A stretch of DNA of 64,000 nucleotides from Domibacillus sp. PGB-M46 (GTDB lineage Bacteria > Bacillota > Bacilli > Bacillales > Domibacillaceae). The position numbers and the translations under genes are program-made. Position 1 is the first letter of the stretch; every line of letters begins with the position of its first letter. Below the pieces are notes generated by a model. It saw nothing but the letters and a program-made list of their open reading frames with translations. It did not search any database and was not told the DNA's origin. Below are positions 22,652 through 30,751 of this stretch, in pieces. The stretch is from assembly GCF_022668875.1 (NCBI RefSeq), contig NZ_JAKGCR010000003.1, positions 186,001 to 250,000 on the forward strand, in the 5' to 3' direction.

Positions 22652-24037
22652 ATGACATCATACGATATCGTCGTTGTAGGAGGCGGGCCGGGCGGCTATG
22701 TCGCCGCGCTTCACGCGGCGGAGCTTGGCAAAAGGACAGCATTAGTAGAACCAGATTTTTTAGGCGGCACGTGCTTAAACCGCGGCTGCATTCCGTCTAA
22801 AACGCTGCTCAAGCATGCAGAAATCATTGAATCTATCGAAAAAGCGAGGAACTGGGGTATTGAAACCGGGGAAATGACGCTTTCGTTCGATAAAATGAAA
22901 AAGCGGAAAAATGACGTGATTGAACGGCTGCGCGGCGGCATTGCATTTTTGCTGAAGCAGGGCAAAATTGATGTCTATAACGGCTTCGGCTCTGTTAAAG
23001 AAGGCGGGCGTGTAGCGGTCAAAACGGAATCTGGTGAAGAAACGATCCAGACGGCGAAAGTGATCGTCGCTACCGGTTCAACACCGGCTGTGCCGCCGAT
23101 CCCTGGCCTTGACTCGGTCCGCTTTGATACGAGTGACACGATTTTTGATATCCCAGAGATTCCAAAGTCCGTCGTCATTATCGGCGGAGGGGTGATCGGT
23201 GTAGAATTTGCCTGCATTTTCGCTTCCCTCAAGTCAAAGGTCACGATCGTTGAAGCAGCAGACCGGATTGTACCGACAGAAGACGCGGAAGCTGCCAAGC
23301 TGTTAGCAAAAGCACTGAAGAAAAAAGGCGTCGCGATCCAAACAAAAGCGAAAGTGCAGTCGGTGCGGGAAGAAAACGGGATCAAAATCGTCACCTGTGT
23401 GGATGCGAAAGAAAAAGAGTTTGAAGTGGAAGCTGATACACTGCTTGTCAGCACAGGAAGACGGCCGAATGTATCTGCAACAAGTGAACTGAACTTGAAC
23501 ATGAACGGGCCGTTTATCGCTGTAAACGAGCGAATGGAAACGAGCAGTCCGAACGTTTACGCGGTCGGTGATGTCATCGGCGGCTGGCAGCTGGCCCACG
23601 CGGCAAGCGCAGAAGGCGTCGTGGCGGCAAACAATGCAGCCGGCGCCCCGGATGTAATCGACTACAAGGTAATGCCGCGCTGTATTTATACACTGCCGGA
23701 AATTGCGGGGGTTGGCTTAACAGAAGATGAAGCAAAAGCGCAGGGCATAGACGTACGGGTTGAGAAATTTGATTTTGCCGGAAGCGGCAAAGCGCTGGCA
23801 GCCGGCGAGCCGGAAGGATTTACGAAAATCATTTACGAAGCGAAGTACGGTGAAATCATCGGCGTGGTGATGGCCGGCCCGCACGTAACCGAAATGATCT
23901 CTGAGGCCTCTGCCTTTATGTATTTAGAAGGCACACTGGATGAAGCAGCCAAAATGATTCATCCGCATCCAACGATCTCGGAAACATTTTTTGAAGCAGC
24001 GGTTCACGCGGTCAATAAGCTGAAGAAGCAGGCATAA
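22652..24037 (+). CDS. acoL: Dihydrolipoyl dehydrogenase (E3) of the acetoin complex
   Basis: A 461-residue FAD disulfide oxidoreductase. It has the N-terminal FAD motif GGGPGGYVAALHAAELG, the redox-active pair GGTCLNRGCIPSK, the NAD-binding GGGVIGVEFACIF, the second FAD motif VYAVGDVIGG, and the C-terminal His-Glu dyad in HPHPTISE. It reoxidises dihydrolipoamide on AcoC with NAD. It is 12 bases downstream of acoC and 14 upstream of the SorC-family regulator. Confidence 0.92.
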   Translation: MTSYDIVVVGGGPGGYVAALHAAELGKRTALVEPDFLGGTCLNRGCIPSKTLLKHAEIIESIEKARNWGIETGEMTLSFDKMKKRKNDVIERLRGGIAFLLKQGKIDVYNGFGSVKEGGRVAVKTESGEETIQTAKVIVATGSTPAVPPIPGLDSVRFDTSDTIFDIPEIPKSVVIIGGGVIGVEFACIFASLKSKVTIVEAADRIVPTEDAEAAKLLAKALKKKGVAIQTKAKVQSVREENGIKIVTCVDAKEKEFEVEADTLLVSTGRRPNVSATSELNLNMNGPFIAVNERMETSSPNVYAVGDVIGGWQLAHAASAEGVVAANNAAGAPDVIDYKVMPRCIYTLPEIAGVGLTEDEAKAQGIDVRVEKFDFAGSGKALAAGEPEGFTKIIYEAKYGEIIGVVMAGPHVTEMISEASAFMYLEGTLDEAAKMIHPHPTISETFFEAAVHAVNKLKKQA

Positions 24038-24051
24038 CCAAAAAAGGAGGC

Positions 24052-24999
24052 ATGAACATGGGTGGGGACGAACAAAAGCTGATGGTGAAAACTGCTTCGC
24101 TTTACTACCACGATGAATGGACACAGGCGCAAATTTCCAAGCAAATCGGCATGTCCCGTCCCATTGTCTCCCGGCTGCTTCAGCGGGCGAAAGATGCGGG
24201 AATCGTCGAAGTGTTTATTAAGGATGAAACGGTTCACACAGTTGCCTTGGAACAGCGGCTTGAAGCGGTATATGGCCTGGACGAAGCAGTCGTCGTGCCG
24301 GCGAGCCGGGCGCAGGGCCATTCTATGAAAAGCGCTGTTGCAGCAGCCGGTGCGCACTATGCCGCTAAAAAAACGAGGAATGTGAACCGCCTCGGTATTT
24401 CCTGGGGAACCACCGTGGCGGAGCTCGTAAAGCATTTTCCGTTTGATAAGCGTCCGGATTTGCACATTGTCCCGCTTGAAGGCGGGATGGGAAGAGCATC
24501 AATCGATATTCACGCGAATCACCTGGCATATGAGCTGGCGAAAAAAAGCGGAGCCTCCTGCTCGTATTTATATGCGCCAGCGATTGTAGATTCAGAAGAA
24601 ATGAAAGATCACTTTATGAAGATGGCTGACATTAAAAGTGTGCTTCATGAAGGAGCCGGCGTAGAAATGGCGATTATCGGCGTAGGCAATCCGCACGAAG
24701 ATTCGACGCTTGAGAAAGTAGGCTACCTTCGTAAAGAAGAAGCGGAATCTCTTAAAGAAGCAGGAGCAGCAGGTGATGTTGGATTCCGTTTTTTTAATGA
24801 CCACGGCTTGGCCATTGATCACCCTTTTAACAACAGAGTGGTCGGCATTCCGCTTGAGCAGCTTAAACAAATTCCATCCGTCATGGCAGTGGCAGATGGA
24901 ATGAACAAACAAAGAAGCATGAAGGGTCTTCTCACAAGCGGGATCGTCAATATATTGGTCGTTGATGAAGGCTTGGCTATGGCGCTTTTGAACAATTGA
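24052..24999 (+). CDS. SorC/DeoR-family sugar-binding transcriptional regulator (aco operon)
   Basis: A 315-residue SorC-family regulator. An N-terminal helix-turn-helix (WTQAQISKQIGMSRPIVSRLLQRAKDAGIVEV, residues 21-52) is followed by a sugar-phosphate-isomerase-like effector domain with GISWGTTVAEL and MAIIGVGNPH. Members form tetramers whose DNA binding is changed by phosphorylated sugars. The gene is the last of the aco operon (14-base gap, AAAAGGAGG site) and is paralogous to the regulator at 25167. It is a good candidate to bind the tandem sites at aco and gut. In B. subtilis this position is taken by AcoR, which is absent here. Confidence 0.85.
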   Translation: MNMGGDEQKLMVKTASLYYHDEWTQAQISKQIGMSRPIVSRLLQRAKDAGIVEVFIKDETVHTVALEQRLEAVYGLDEAVVVPASRAQGHSMKSAVAAAGAHYAAKKTRNVNRLGISWGTTVAELVKHFPFDKRPDLHIVPLEGGMGRASIDIHANHLAYELAKKSGASCSYLYAPAIVDSEEMKDHFMKMADIKSVLHEGAGVEMAIIGVGNPHEDSTLEKVGYLRKEEAESLKEAGAAGDVGFRFFNDHGLAIDHPFNNRVVGIPLEQLKQIPSVMAVADGMNKQRSMKGLLTSGIVNILVVDEGLAMALLNN

Positions 25000-25018
25000 T
25001 TGAGGCGCTTACAAAAGA

Positions 25019-25046
25019 ACACCTCTGAAACAAGGTGTGTCTTTTT
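25019..25046 (+). terminator. Terminator of the aco operon
   Basis: ACACCT-tgaaacaa-type loop-AGGTGT followed by TCTTTTT, 20 bases after the stop. A short stem, but well placed. Confidence 0.6.
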
Positions 25047-25060
25047 CTTCCTTTTTTTAG

Positions 25061-25074
25061 AGAAAACGCTCTCA
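25061..25074 (+). promoter_or_regulatory. cre-like site upstream of the second SorC gene
   Basis: AGAAAACGCTCTCA matches 13 of 14 bases of the cre consensus. A sigma-A-like TTATAATAA follows at about 25090, placing the site in the promoter region of the 25167 gene. Confidence 0.45.
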
Positions 25075-25166
25075 TTTTTGTGTGTAATTGTTATAATAAA
25101 ATAGAAAGAGACGTATTACGTCCTGCCAAAACATTATCTATGACATAAACAAAAAGAGGGGTTTCA

Positions 25167-26111
25167 ATGTTAAGCTGGGAAGAGCGCCGTCAACTTGTGA
25201 AAGTGGCGAATTTATATTATACGGAAGGCTGGACACAGCAGCAGATTGCCAAAAAAGTCGGGGTGTCCCGTCCAGTGATTTCTAAAATGCTGCAGCGGGC
25301 AAAGGACGCTGGCATTGTAGAAGTGTACATAAAAGACGAAAGTGTGCATACGGTAGAGCTGGAGAAAGGATTGGAAGAAAAGTTCGGTCTTCAAGATACT
25401 GTCGTGGTTCCATCAATCGGTTTTACACCGGATATGGTGCGCCGTGCGGTCGGGCAGGCTGCTGCTCATTACGTGTCGCGTCATTTAAAAACAGAGGTGG
25501 AGCGGCTCGGCATTTCCTGGGGGACGACGCTGTCTGAATTTGTAAAGGAATATCCATTTGAACGGCGGGAGAATATGAATATTGTGCCGCTTGTCGGCGG
25601 TATGGGAACAAAAAGTGTGGAGATTCATGCCAACCAGCTGGCGTACGAGCTGGCGAAAAAAATGAACGGTACCTGCTCATACTTGTACGCACCTGCCATT
25701 GTAGAATCAGTCGAATTAACCGAGCGGCTCATACAAATGCAGGACATTGCCCAGGTGCTCGAAGAAGGAAAAAATGTAGAGGTAGCGATTGTCGGAATCG
25801 GGAACCCGCACAAAGGCTCTACGATGAAAGACATCGGCTATATCCATGAAACAGATATTCAAAGCCTGAAAAAAGCAGGCGCCATCGGAGACATCGGTTC
25901 CCGCTTTTTCGATCAGGATGGCGTCCCGATTGAGCATGAATTAAACAAGCGGATTATCGGCCTTCGGCTGAGAGACTTAAAGAACATTCCGTACGTGATC
26001 GGCATTGTTGAGGGAACCTACAAAGCGGAAAGCATCGAAGCGGCCCTGAAAGGCGGCTACGTACAAACGCTCATTACCGATGAACAAACTGCATTAGCTC
26101 TTTTAAACTAA
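25167..26111 (+). CDS. SorC/DeoR-family sugar-binding transcriptional regulator (polyol region)
   Basis: A 314-residue SorC-family protein. Its helix-turn-helix (WTQQQIAKKVGVSRPVISKMLQRAKDAGIVEVYIKDE) is nearly the same as that of the regulator at 24052, and the effector domain (LGISWGTTLSEFVKEYPF, VAIVGIGNPHKGSTM) aligns throughout, so the two are tandem paralogues. Near-identical recognition helices imply overlapping DNA targets. The gene has its own promoter region with a cre-like site, starts at ATG behind AGAGGGG and is followed by a terminator, so it is expressed separately from aco. It precedes the sorbitol-type PTS cluster and may respond to a polyol phosphate. Confidence 0.85.
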   Translation: MLSWEERRQLVKVANLYYTEGWTQQQIAKKVGVSRPVISKMLQRAKDAGIVEVYIKDESVHTVELEKGLEEKFGLQDTVVVPSIGFTPDMVRRAVGQAAAHYVSRHLKTEVERLGISWGTTLSEFVKEYPFERRENMNIVPLVGGMGTKSVEIHANQLAYELAKKMNGTCSYLYAPAIVESVELTERLIQMQDIAQVLEEGKNVEVAIVGIGNPHKGSTMKDIGYIHETDIQSLKKAGAIGDIGSRFFDQDGVPIEHELNKRIIGLRLRDLKNIPYVIGIVEGTYKAESIEAALKGGYVQTLITDEQTALALLN

Positions 26112-26127
26112 ATCATTGCTGTTTAAG

Positions 26128-26153
26128 CTGCCGGAGGTTTCTGGCAGTTTTTT
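26128..26153 (+). terminator. Terminator after the second SorC gene
   Basis: CTGCC-ggaggtttct-GGCAG followed by TTTTTT. A short stem with a good T-run. Confidence 0.65.
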
Positions 26154-26206
26154 CATTTGTTTTGTTTCAGCACAATTGTGTACAAAGCGATGGATAAAAA
26201 CTGTTA

Positions 26207-26220
26207 TGAAAACGCGTACA
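26207..26220 (+). promoter_or_regulatory. cre-like site upstream of the PRD-SDR chimera
   Basis: TGAAAACGCGTACA matches the cre consensus at 13 of 14 positions and lies about 50 bp before the original ATG at 26271. Catabolite repression of a polyol operon would be expected. Confidence 0.4.
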
Positions 26221-26270
26221 TTTTCGAAGTAAATCGTGATAGCATGTAATTAAGCAAGGAGGTCATATTG

Positions 26271-28165
26271 ATGTATCTGGACAAAGAAGCAGCTTATTGT
26301 TAAAAGACCTCGTTTTCAATCCTCATGTTAAAAACAAGGATTTAGAGGAAAAGTACGGGCTGAGCCGGCACCAGGTCGGTTACAGTATTAACAAAATTAA
26401 CAGCTGGCTGACCTCAAATAATTTGCCTGTTATTGAAAGAGCAAAAAATGGATTTTTTATCATTCAAACAGAAGTCCGCTCCTACTTCAAAATGGATCAC
26501 CAAGCAGAGGCTGCCGGGCAGCCGTACATTTTTTCTGAGAATGAACGGGCAGAGCTCATCTTACTTATGATTTTAAGCAAAAGGGAGGAATTGTCGCTAA
26601 TCCATTTTACGAGTGCTCTATGTGTAAGCAAGAATACCATTTTAAATGATTTGGAAATGGCTCAAACGCTGCTGCAGCCGCACGGTCTTGAAGTAGGTTA
26701 CTCCCGGCAGAGCGGGTACGAAATGATCGGAAGTGAAATTCAAAAAAGAAAATTTCTGATTCATCTTGTGCAAAGAATACTTGAAAAAGAGCATGGAGAA
26801 TGGGCTCTTGAAAGTGTCAAAGAAATTCATAAACAAAGAAAAGTGGATATTCAGCAATGGCTTGAGCAAGTAGAACAGCAGCTGAATTTAACGTTTACCG
26901 ACGAAAAAATGAAGCAGCTTCCTTACATCCTTGCGATTACACTGGAGAGAATTGAGCAATTTGAACGAATTGATGCGGCATTTTGTATCCATTACGAGGA
27001 ACTGTCAGATACGAAAGAATATCAGGCGGTAGAGCTGCTTTTGCAAGGTGATGAGGCCATTCCAAGGGAAGAACGGCTGCTTATCGCCTTAAACCTCCTG
27101 GCATCCAATGTTTCTTCCTATGAGGTCCTGACAGATACAGATCTTCCTGAACTCGTAAAAGCAGTAGAAACCACCTTGCACTTGTTTGAAAAAAATGCCT
27201 GCATTGAGCTAAAGGAAAAAGAAAACTTAACCCGGCTTATTTTTAGTCATATGAAGCCGGCTTATTACCGGATCAAGTATCATCTGGCCACTTCTAACCA
27301 GTACGCCGAAAAAATCGATTCAGAATTTGGAGAACTTCATTTTTTAATTAAGCAGTCTATCGCGCCGTTAGAAGAACTGATTGGAGAGGCCATTCCAGAA
27401 AGCGAGATCGTCTACTTAACGATGTTTATGGGGGGATGGCTCGAACGGCAGGGGGGAGGTGCTGCAGGCATTGGACGCCAGATTGCTTTGGACTTTGCTG
27501 AAAAAGGATGCTGTACAGCCGTAGCGGACATTGACCAGTCAGTTCTAACAGACATGACCCAGCAAAATCAAGTACATGGATTTAAAGCAGATGTCAGCTC
27601 ATGGGCCAGCGTCTCGGAAATGATCGAACAGGTTATCGATGAGATGGGAAGCATCGATACGCTTGTGTTTTCGGCAGGCATAACGAAAAAAGGGGATCTG
27701 GAAGAAACAGACTGGGCTTTATGGGAAAAAACAATAGCCGTTAATTTACATGGCCTGTTTTTCAGCATCAAAGCCGCCGCGCCGCATATGATGGGCAGAA
27801 AAAAAGGAAAAATCGTTATTATCGGCTCTGGCTCTGCTATTACAGGATCAGGAGGAGGCATTCAATATTACGCCTCAAAAGGCGGTGCATTTGGCCTTAT
27901 GAGATCGCTTGTGAAAGAGCTTGGAGAACACCGAATTAATATTAATGTGATTGCCCCGAGAGTCATTGAGTCACAGATGCTGGACTCACTTTATCCAACG
28001 GACGAGTTAAAGCAAACGGTCAGGAGTAAGATCCCAATTGGAAGACTGGGCAGGCCGTCCGATATCTCTGAACGGGTTCAGTATCTCAGTTCAGCTCAAG
28101 CGGATTATATTCATGGCCAAATTTTTCTTCTTGATGGCGGAAGAACGTACCAAGGAAACAGATAA
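26271..28165 (+). pseudogene. Broken PRD regulator fused to sorbitol-6-phosphate dehydrogenase (gutR'-'srlD)
   Basis: The original start is ATG 26271 behind AAGGAGGT, reading MYLDKEAAY then stopping at once; the open frame continues one base out of register from 26297 (LLKDLVFNPHVKNKDL), so a single-base deletion has disconnected start and body. The body is a PRD antiterminator/activator (helix-turn-helix, PRD1 and PRD2 ending GGWLERQ at residue 385 of the open frame) that should continue into EIIB and EIIA domains. Instead, at about 27447-27460, inside a G-run, it changes to a short-chain dehydrogenase that begins within its TGGAAGIG motif. That part keeps the Ser and YYASK active site but lacks the first beta strand. 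It looks like an internal deletion joining two neighbouring genes. Function of either half is doubtful. Confidence 0.8.
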
Positions 28166-28227
28166 AAAGGAAACAAGCTATTTTTGCAACAGGTTTGAAC
28201 CGTTGTAAAAGTAGCTTGTTTCCTTTT
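28165..28227 (+). terminator. Long terminator hairpin after the chimera
   Basis: AAAAGGAAACAAGCTA pairs perfectly with TAGCTTGTTTCCTTTT, and the inner TTTTGCAAC/GTTGTAAAA pair further, giving a long stem that ends in TTTT. Confidence 0.85.
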
Positions 28228-28263
28228 GTCTGAAAATTTTTTCGTGAAATCCGTGAATTACTA

Positions 28264-28293
28264 TTGACTTTAATTCAGAGGATGGACTACAAT
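28264..28293 (+). promoter_or_regulatory. Sigma-A promoter of the gut/srl operon
   Basis: TTGACT (28264-28269), an 18-bp spacer and TACAAT (28288-28293). Confidence 0.7.
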
Positions 28294-28295
28294 CA

Positions 28296-28326
28296 TTACA
28301 AAGGTAACGTATTAGAACAAATGTAA
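28296..28326. promoter_or_regulatory. Tandem SorC-type operator before gutM
   Basis: TTACAAAGGTAA, seven bases (CGTATTA), then GAACAAATGTAA, followed by the gutM ribosome site. The layout and position relative to the -10 match 19237-19267 at the aco promoter. Confidence 0.65.
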
Positions 28327-28340
28327 AGGAGTGATCTTCA

Positions 28341-28709
28341 ATGTGGGGTTATCTTCTTGCGGGATTTGTCGTTTTATGGCTGCTTCAAATTTATTTGACC
28401 ATGCGTCAGATGAAGCATTATCGAATGACGATTCAACATATGAGCAGAAGAGAAAGCGGTTACTTAGGTGTTGGTGTTGAGAAAAAGAAACTTGGTTCCG
28501 GAACCGTGCTGATTCTTGTTACAAATGAACAAGGGATTGTTGAAGAATGTCGGGTGATGAGCGGTGTCACGGTTTTTGCTAAATTCAAAAAATGTAAGCG
28601 GTTTATAGGTCAGCATATCTCCGTACTGCAGGATGAACAATGGGAAAAGTCGCTCGAAATGGCCACTGATAAAATCAAACAGCAAATGAATACGGCTGTA
28701 ACCGTTTAA
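28341..28709 (+). CDS. gutM: GutM, glucitol operon activator-like membrane protein
   Basis: A 122-residue GutM/SrlM-family protein. A single N-terminal transmembrane segment (WGYLLAGFVVLWLLQIYL) is followed by the family core GYLGVGVEKKKLGSGTVLILV and ECRVMSGVTVFAKFK. In enterics GutM positively affects glucitol operon expression; in Firmicutes it is the usual first gene of sorbitol-type PTS operons. Here it follows the sigma-A promoter and tandem operator and precedes srlA by 34 bases. GGAGTG lies upstream of ATG 28341. Confidence 0.85.
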   Translation: MWGYLLAGFVVLWLLQIYLTMRQMKHYRMTIQHMSRRESGYLGVGVEKKKLGSGTVLILVTNEQGIVEECRVMSGVTVFAKFKKCKRFIGQHISVLQDEQWEKSLEMATDKIKQQMNTAVTV

Positions 28710-28743
28710 CTTTCATTATACAAGAAAGAGGAGGGAATGTAAG

Positions 28744-29277
28744 ATGGACTTTTTGGTAAAATTTGCAGAAGGATTTATCGGGATGTTCGAAAAAGGTGGA
28801 GAAACCTTTATGGGCATGTTTACCGGTATCATTCCGACACTCATTTGTTTAATTCTTGCTGTAAACGCTTTAATTAAAATTATTGGGGAAGAGCGGATTG
28901 ACCGCTTTGCCCGTAAAACAACCAAAAATATTATTTTACGCTATACGCTGTTTCCACTGCTGGCCGTCTTCTTCCTGACAAACCCGATGGCTTATACATT
29001 TGGGAAGTTCCTGCCGGAGCGTCAGAAGCCGGCATTTTATGATTCAGCTGTTTCACTCGTTCATCCAATCACTGGACTTTTCCCGCACGCCAATGCGGCA
29101 GAGCTGTTCGTATACATGGGAATTGCCCAGGGAATTACGACGCTTGGCTTGTCTACAGGACCACTGGCGATCCGGTTTTTCCTTGTCGGCATGATTGTCA
29201 TTTTAATCCGCGGGATTGTAACAGAACGTATTACCATTGCGATGATGAAACGCCAGGGGATCTCCGTAACGGACTAA
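28744..29277 (+). CDS. srlA: PTS glucitol/sorbitol-specific EIIC component
   Basis: A 177-residue membrane permease with about four transmembrane segments. Typical EIIC-Gut sequences are FAEGFIGMFEKGGETFMGMFTGIIPTLICL and TFGKFLPERQKPAFYDSAVSLVHPITGLFPHANAAELF. With SrlE it forms the channel that imports a hexitol and phosphorylates it at C6. It follows gutM closely and is 21 bases before srlE. The exact hexitol cannot be told from sequence. Confidence 0.9.
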   Translation: MDFLVKFAEGFIGMFEKGGETFMGMFTGIIPTLICLILAVNALIKIIGEERIDRFARKTTKNIILRYTLFPLLAVFFLTNPMAYTFGKFLPERQKPAFYDSAVSLVHPITGLFPHANAAELFVYMGIAQGITTLGLSTGPLAIRFFLVGMIVILIRGIVTERITIAMMKRQGISVTD

Positions 29278-29298
29278 TGAAGAGAGGGGGAGAAGCAG

Positions 29299-30336
29299 AT
29301 GTCTGAAAATCAAGCAGTAAATCCGGCATATAAAGCAATCAAAATTACTAAAGGCAGCAATGGATGGGGAGGGCCGCTTGTCATCCAGCCGGATGAGCAG
29401 AAAAAGTATGTTGTATCCGTAACTGGCGGAGGCATTCACCCGGTTGCCCAGCGCATTGCAGATTTAACGGGTGCACAGGCCGTTGACGGTTTTAAAACAT
29501 CGATCGAAAAAGACGAAATGGCCTGTGTGTTGATTGACTGCGGCGGTACCGCACGGTGCGGTGTGTATCCGAAGATGGGCGTGCTGACGATCAATCTGAC
29601 GCCCACATCTCCATCCGGCCCATTAATGAAATTTATTAAAGAAGACAACTTTGTTTCAGGTGTCAGAGAGCCGGACATTCAGCCAGCAGATGGAGCGGCA
29701 GCACCGTCCGTTACCGCAGCGGCTCATCCGAAAAATGCCCAGCAGCTGAAAGCAGAAGCGCGCGAAAAAGTCGCACAGATGAAAACCAGCAGCGGTGAAC
29801 CGCGCAAGCAGAACATTATCGAAAAGCTGGGCCGTTCGATGGGCGGCGTGATCGGGGTGCTGTACCAGGCAGCACGGGAAACGATTGAGCAGGTATTGAA
29901 AAACATCATCCCATTTATGGCGCTTGTCAGCACCTTGATCGGGATTATCCTGTACACAGGCATCGGTGATATTATTGCCAACTTTGTATCGCCGCTTGCC
30001 GGCAATATCTTCGGACTTCTCGTTCTGTCGGTGATTTGTGCCGTGCCGATCCTGTCGCCGCTGCTCGGGCCGGGTGCCGTGATTGCCCAGGTCGTTGGTG
30101 TACTCGTCGGGGTGGAAATCGGCAAAGGGAATATTCCTCCAAACCTCGCTCTTCCCGCCCTGTTTGCGATTAACCCGCAGGTCGGCGCAGATTTTGTGCC
30201 AGTAGGCTTAACACTCGGGGAAGCAAAACCGGAAACAGTAGAAGTTGGGGTGCCGGCTGTTTTAATGTCACGTTTAATTACAGGACCGCTTGCGGTCGTG
30301 ATTGCATACTTCTTTAGCTTTGGCTTATACGAATAA
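29299..30336 (+). CDS. srlE: PTS glucitol/sorbitol-specific EIIB(C) component
   Basis: A 345-residue EIIBC-Gut. The N-terminal EIIB part contains GGPLVIQP and the phospho-cysteine region [17 protein letters not shown]. After a linker, the C-terminal half is membrane embedded ([17 protein letters not shown] and [19 protein letters not shown]). It passes phosphate from EIIA to the incoming sugar alcohol. ATG 29299 follows AGAGAGGGGGAG. It is co-transcribed with srlA and srlB. Confidence 0.9.
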   Translation: MSENQAVNPAYKAIKITKGSNGWGGPLVIQPDEQKKYVVSVTGGGIHPVAQRIADLTGAQAVDGFKTSIEKDEMACVLIDCGGTARCGVYPKMGVLTINLTPTSPSGPLMKFIKEDNFVSGVREPDIQPADGAAAPSVTAAAHPKNAQQLKAEAREKVAQMKTSSGEPRKQNIIEKLGRSMGGVIGVLYQAARETIEQVLKNIIPFMALVSTLIGIILYTGIGDIIANFVSPLAGNIFGLLVLSVICAVPILSPLLGPGAVIAQVVGVLVGVEIGKGNIPPNLALPALFAINPQVGADFVPVGLTLGEAKPETVEVGVPAVLMSRLITGPLAVVIAYFFSFGLYE

Positions 30337-30374
30337 TAGGAGGGGTCACTTTGAGTGTACTTGGAGGCGTAAAA

Positions 30375-30749
30375 ATGAAAACGATTTATCAGTCAACTGT
30401 TACGGAGCTTGGTGCAGACATGGAGATGTTTGCGGAAGAAAAAATGCTGATTATTTTTAATGAAAGCGCACCGAAAGACCTGCGTGACATCGCGGCTGTG
30501 CACAGCATTGCGCCGCTTGAAGGTGTGATTGAAGCGGGCGATATACTGACTTTTGGCGATCAGGCGTACAAGGTGACGTTTGTAGGGGATAAAGTAAACG
30601 AGACGGTTGCGGAGCTTGGCCACTGCACAATTACGTTTAACGGAGCGGATCATGCAGACCTGCCAGGAACACTTTGTGTAGAGGATAAAGACATGCCGGT
30701 CATCTCGGTATCAACAACGATTACATTTCAAAAGCCTGAGGGGGCCTAA
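30375..30749 (+). CDS. srlB: PTS glucitol/sorbitol-specific EIIA component
   Basis: A 124-residue EIIA-Gut. It has the KTIYQSTVTELGADMEMF start and MLIIFNESAPKDLRDIAAVHS, which holds the family histidine, plus the LGHCTITFNG strand that follows. It relays phosphate from HPr to the EIIB cysteine of SrlE. I use ATG 30375, preceded by TTGGAGGC, not the earlier GTG at 30351. It ends three bases before the next gene and is clearly in the same operon. Confidence 0.88.
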   Translation: MKTIYQSTVTELGADMEMFAEEKMLIIFNESAPKDLRDIAAVHSIAPLEGVIEAGDILTFGDQAYKVTFVGDKVNETVAELGHCTITFNGADHADLPGTLCVEDKDMPVISVSTTITFQKPEGA

Positions 30750-30751
30750 AC

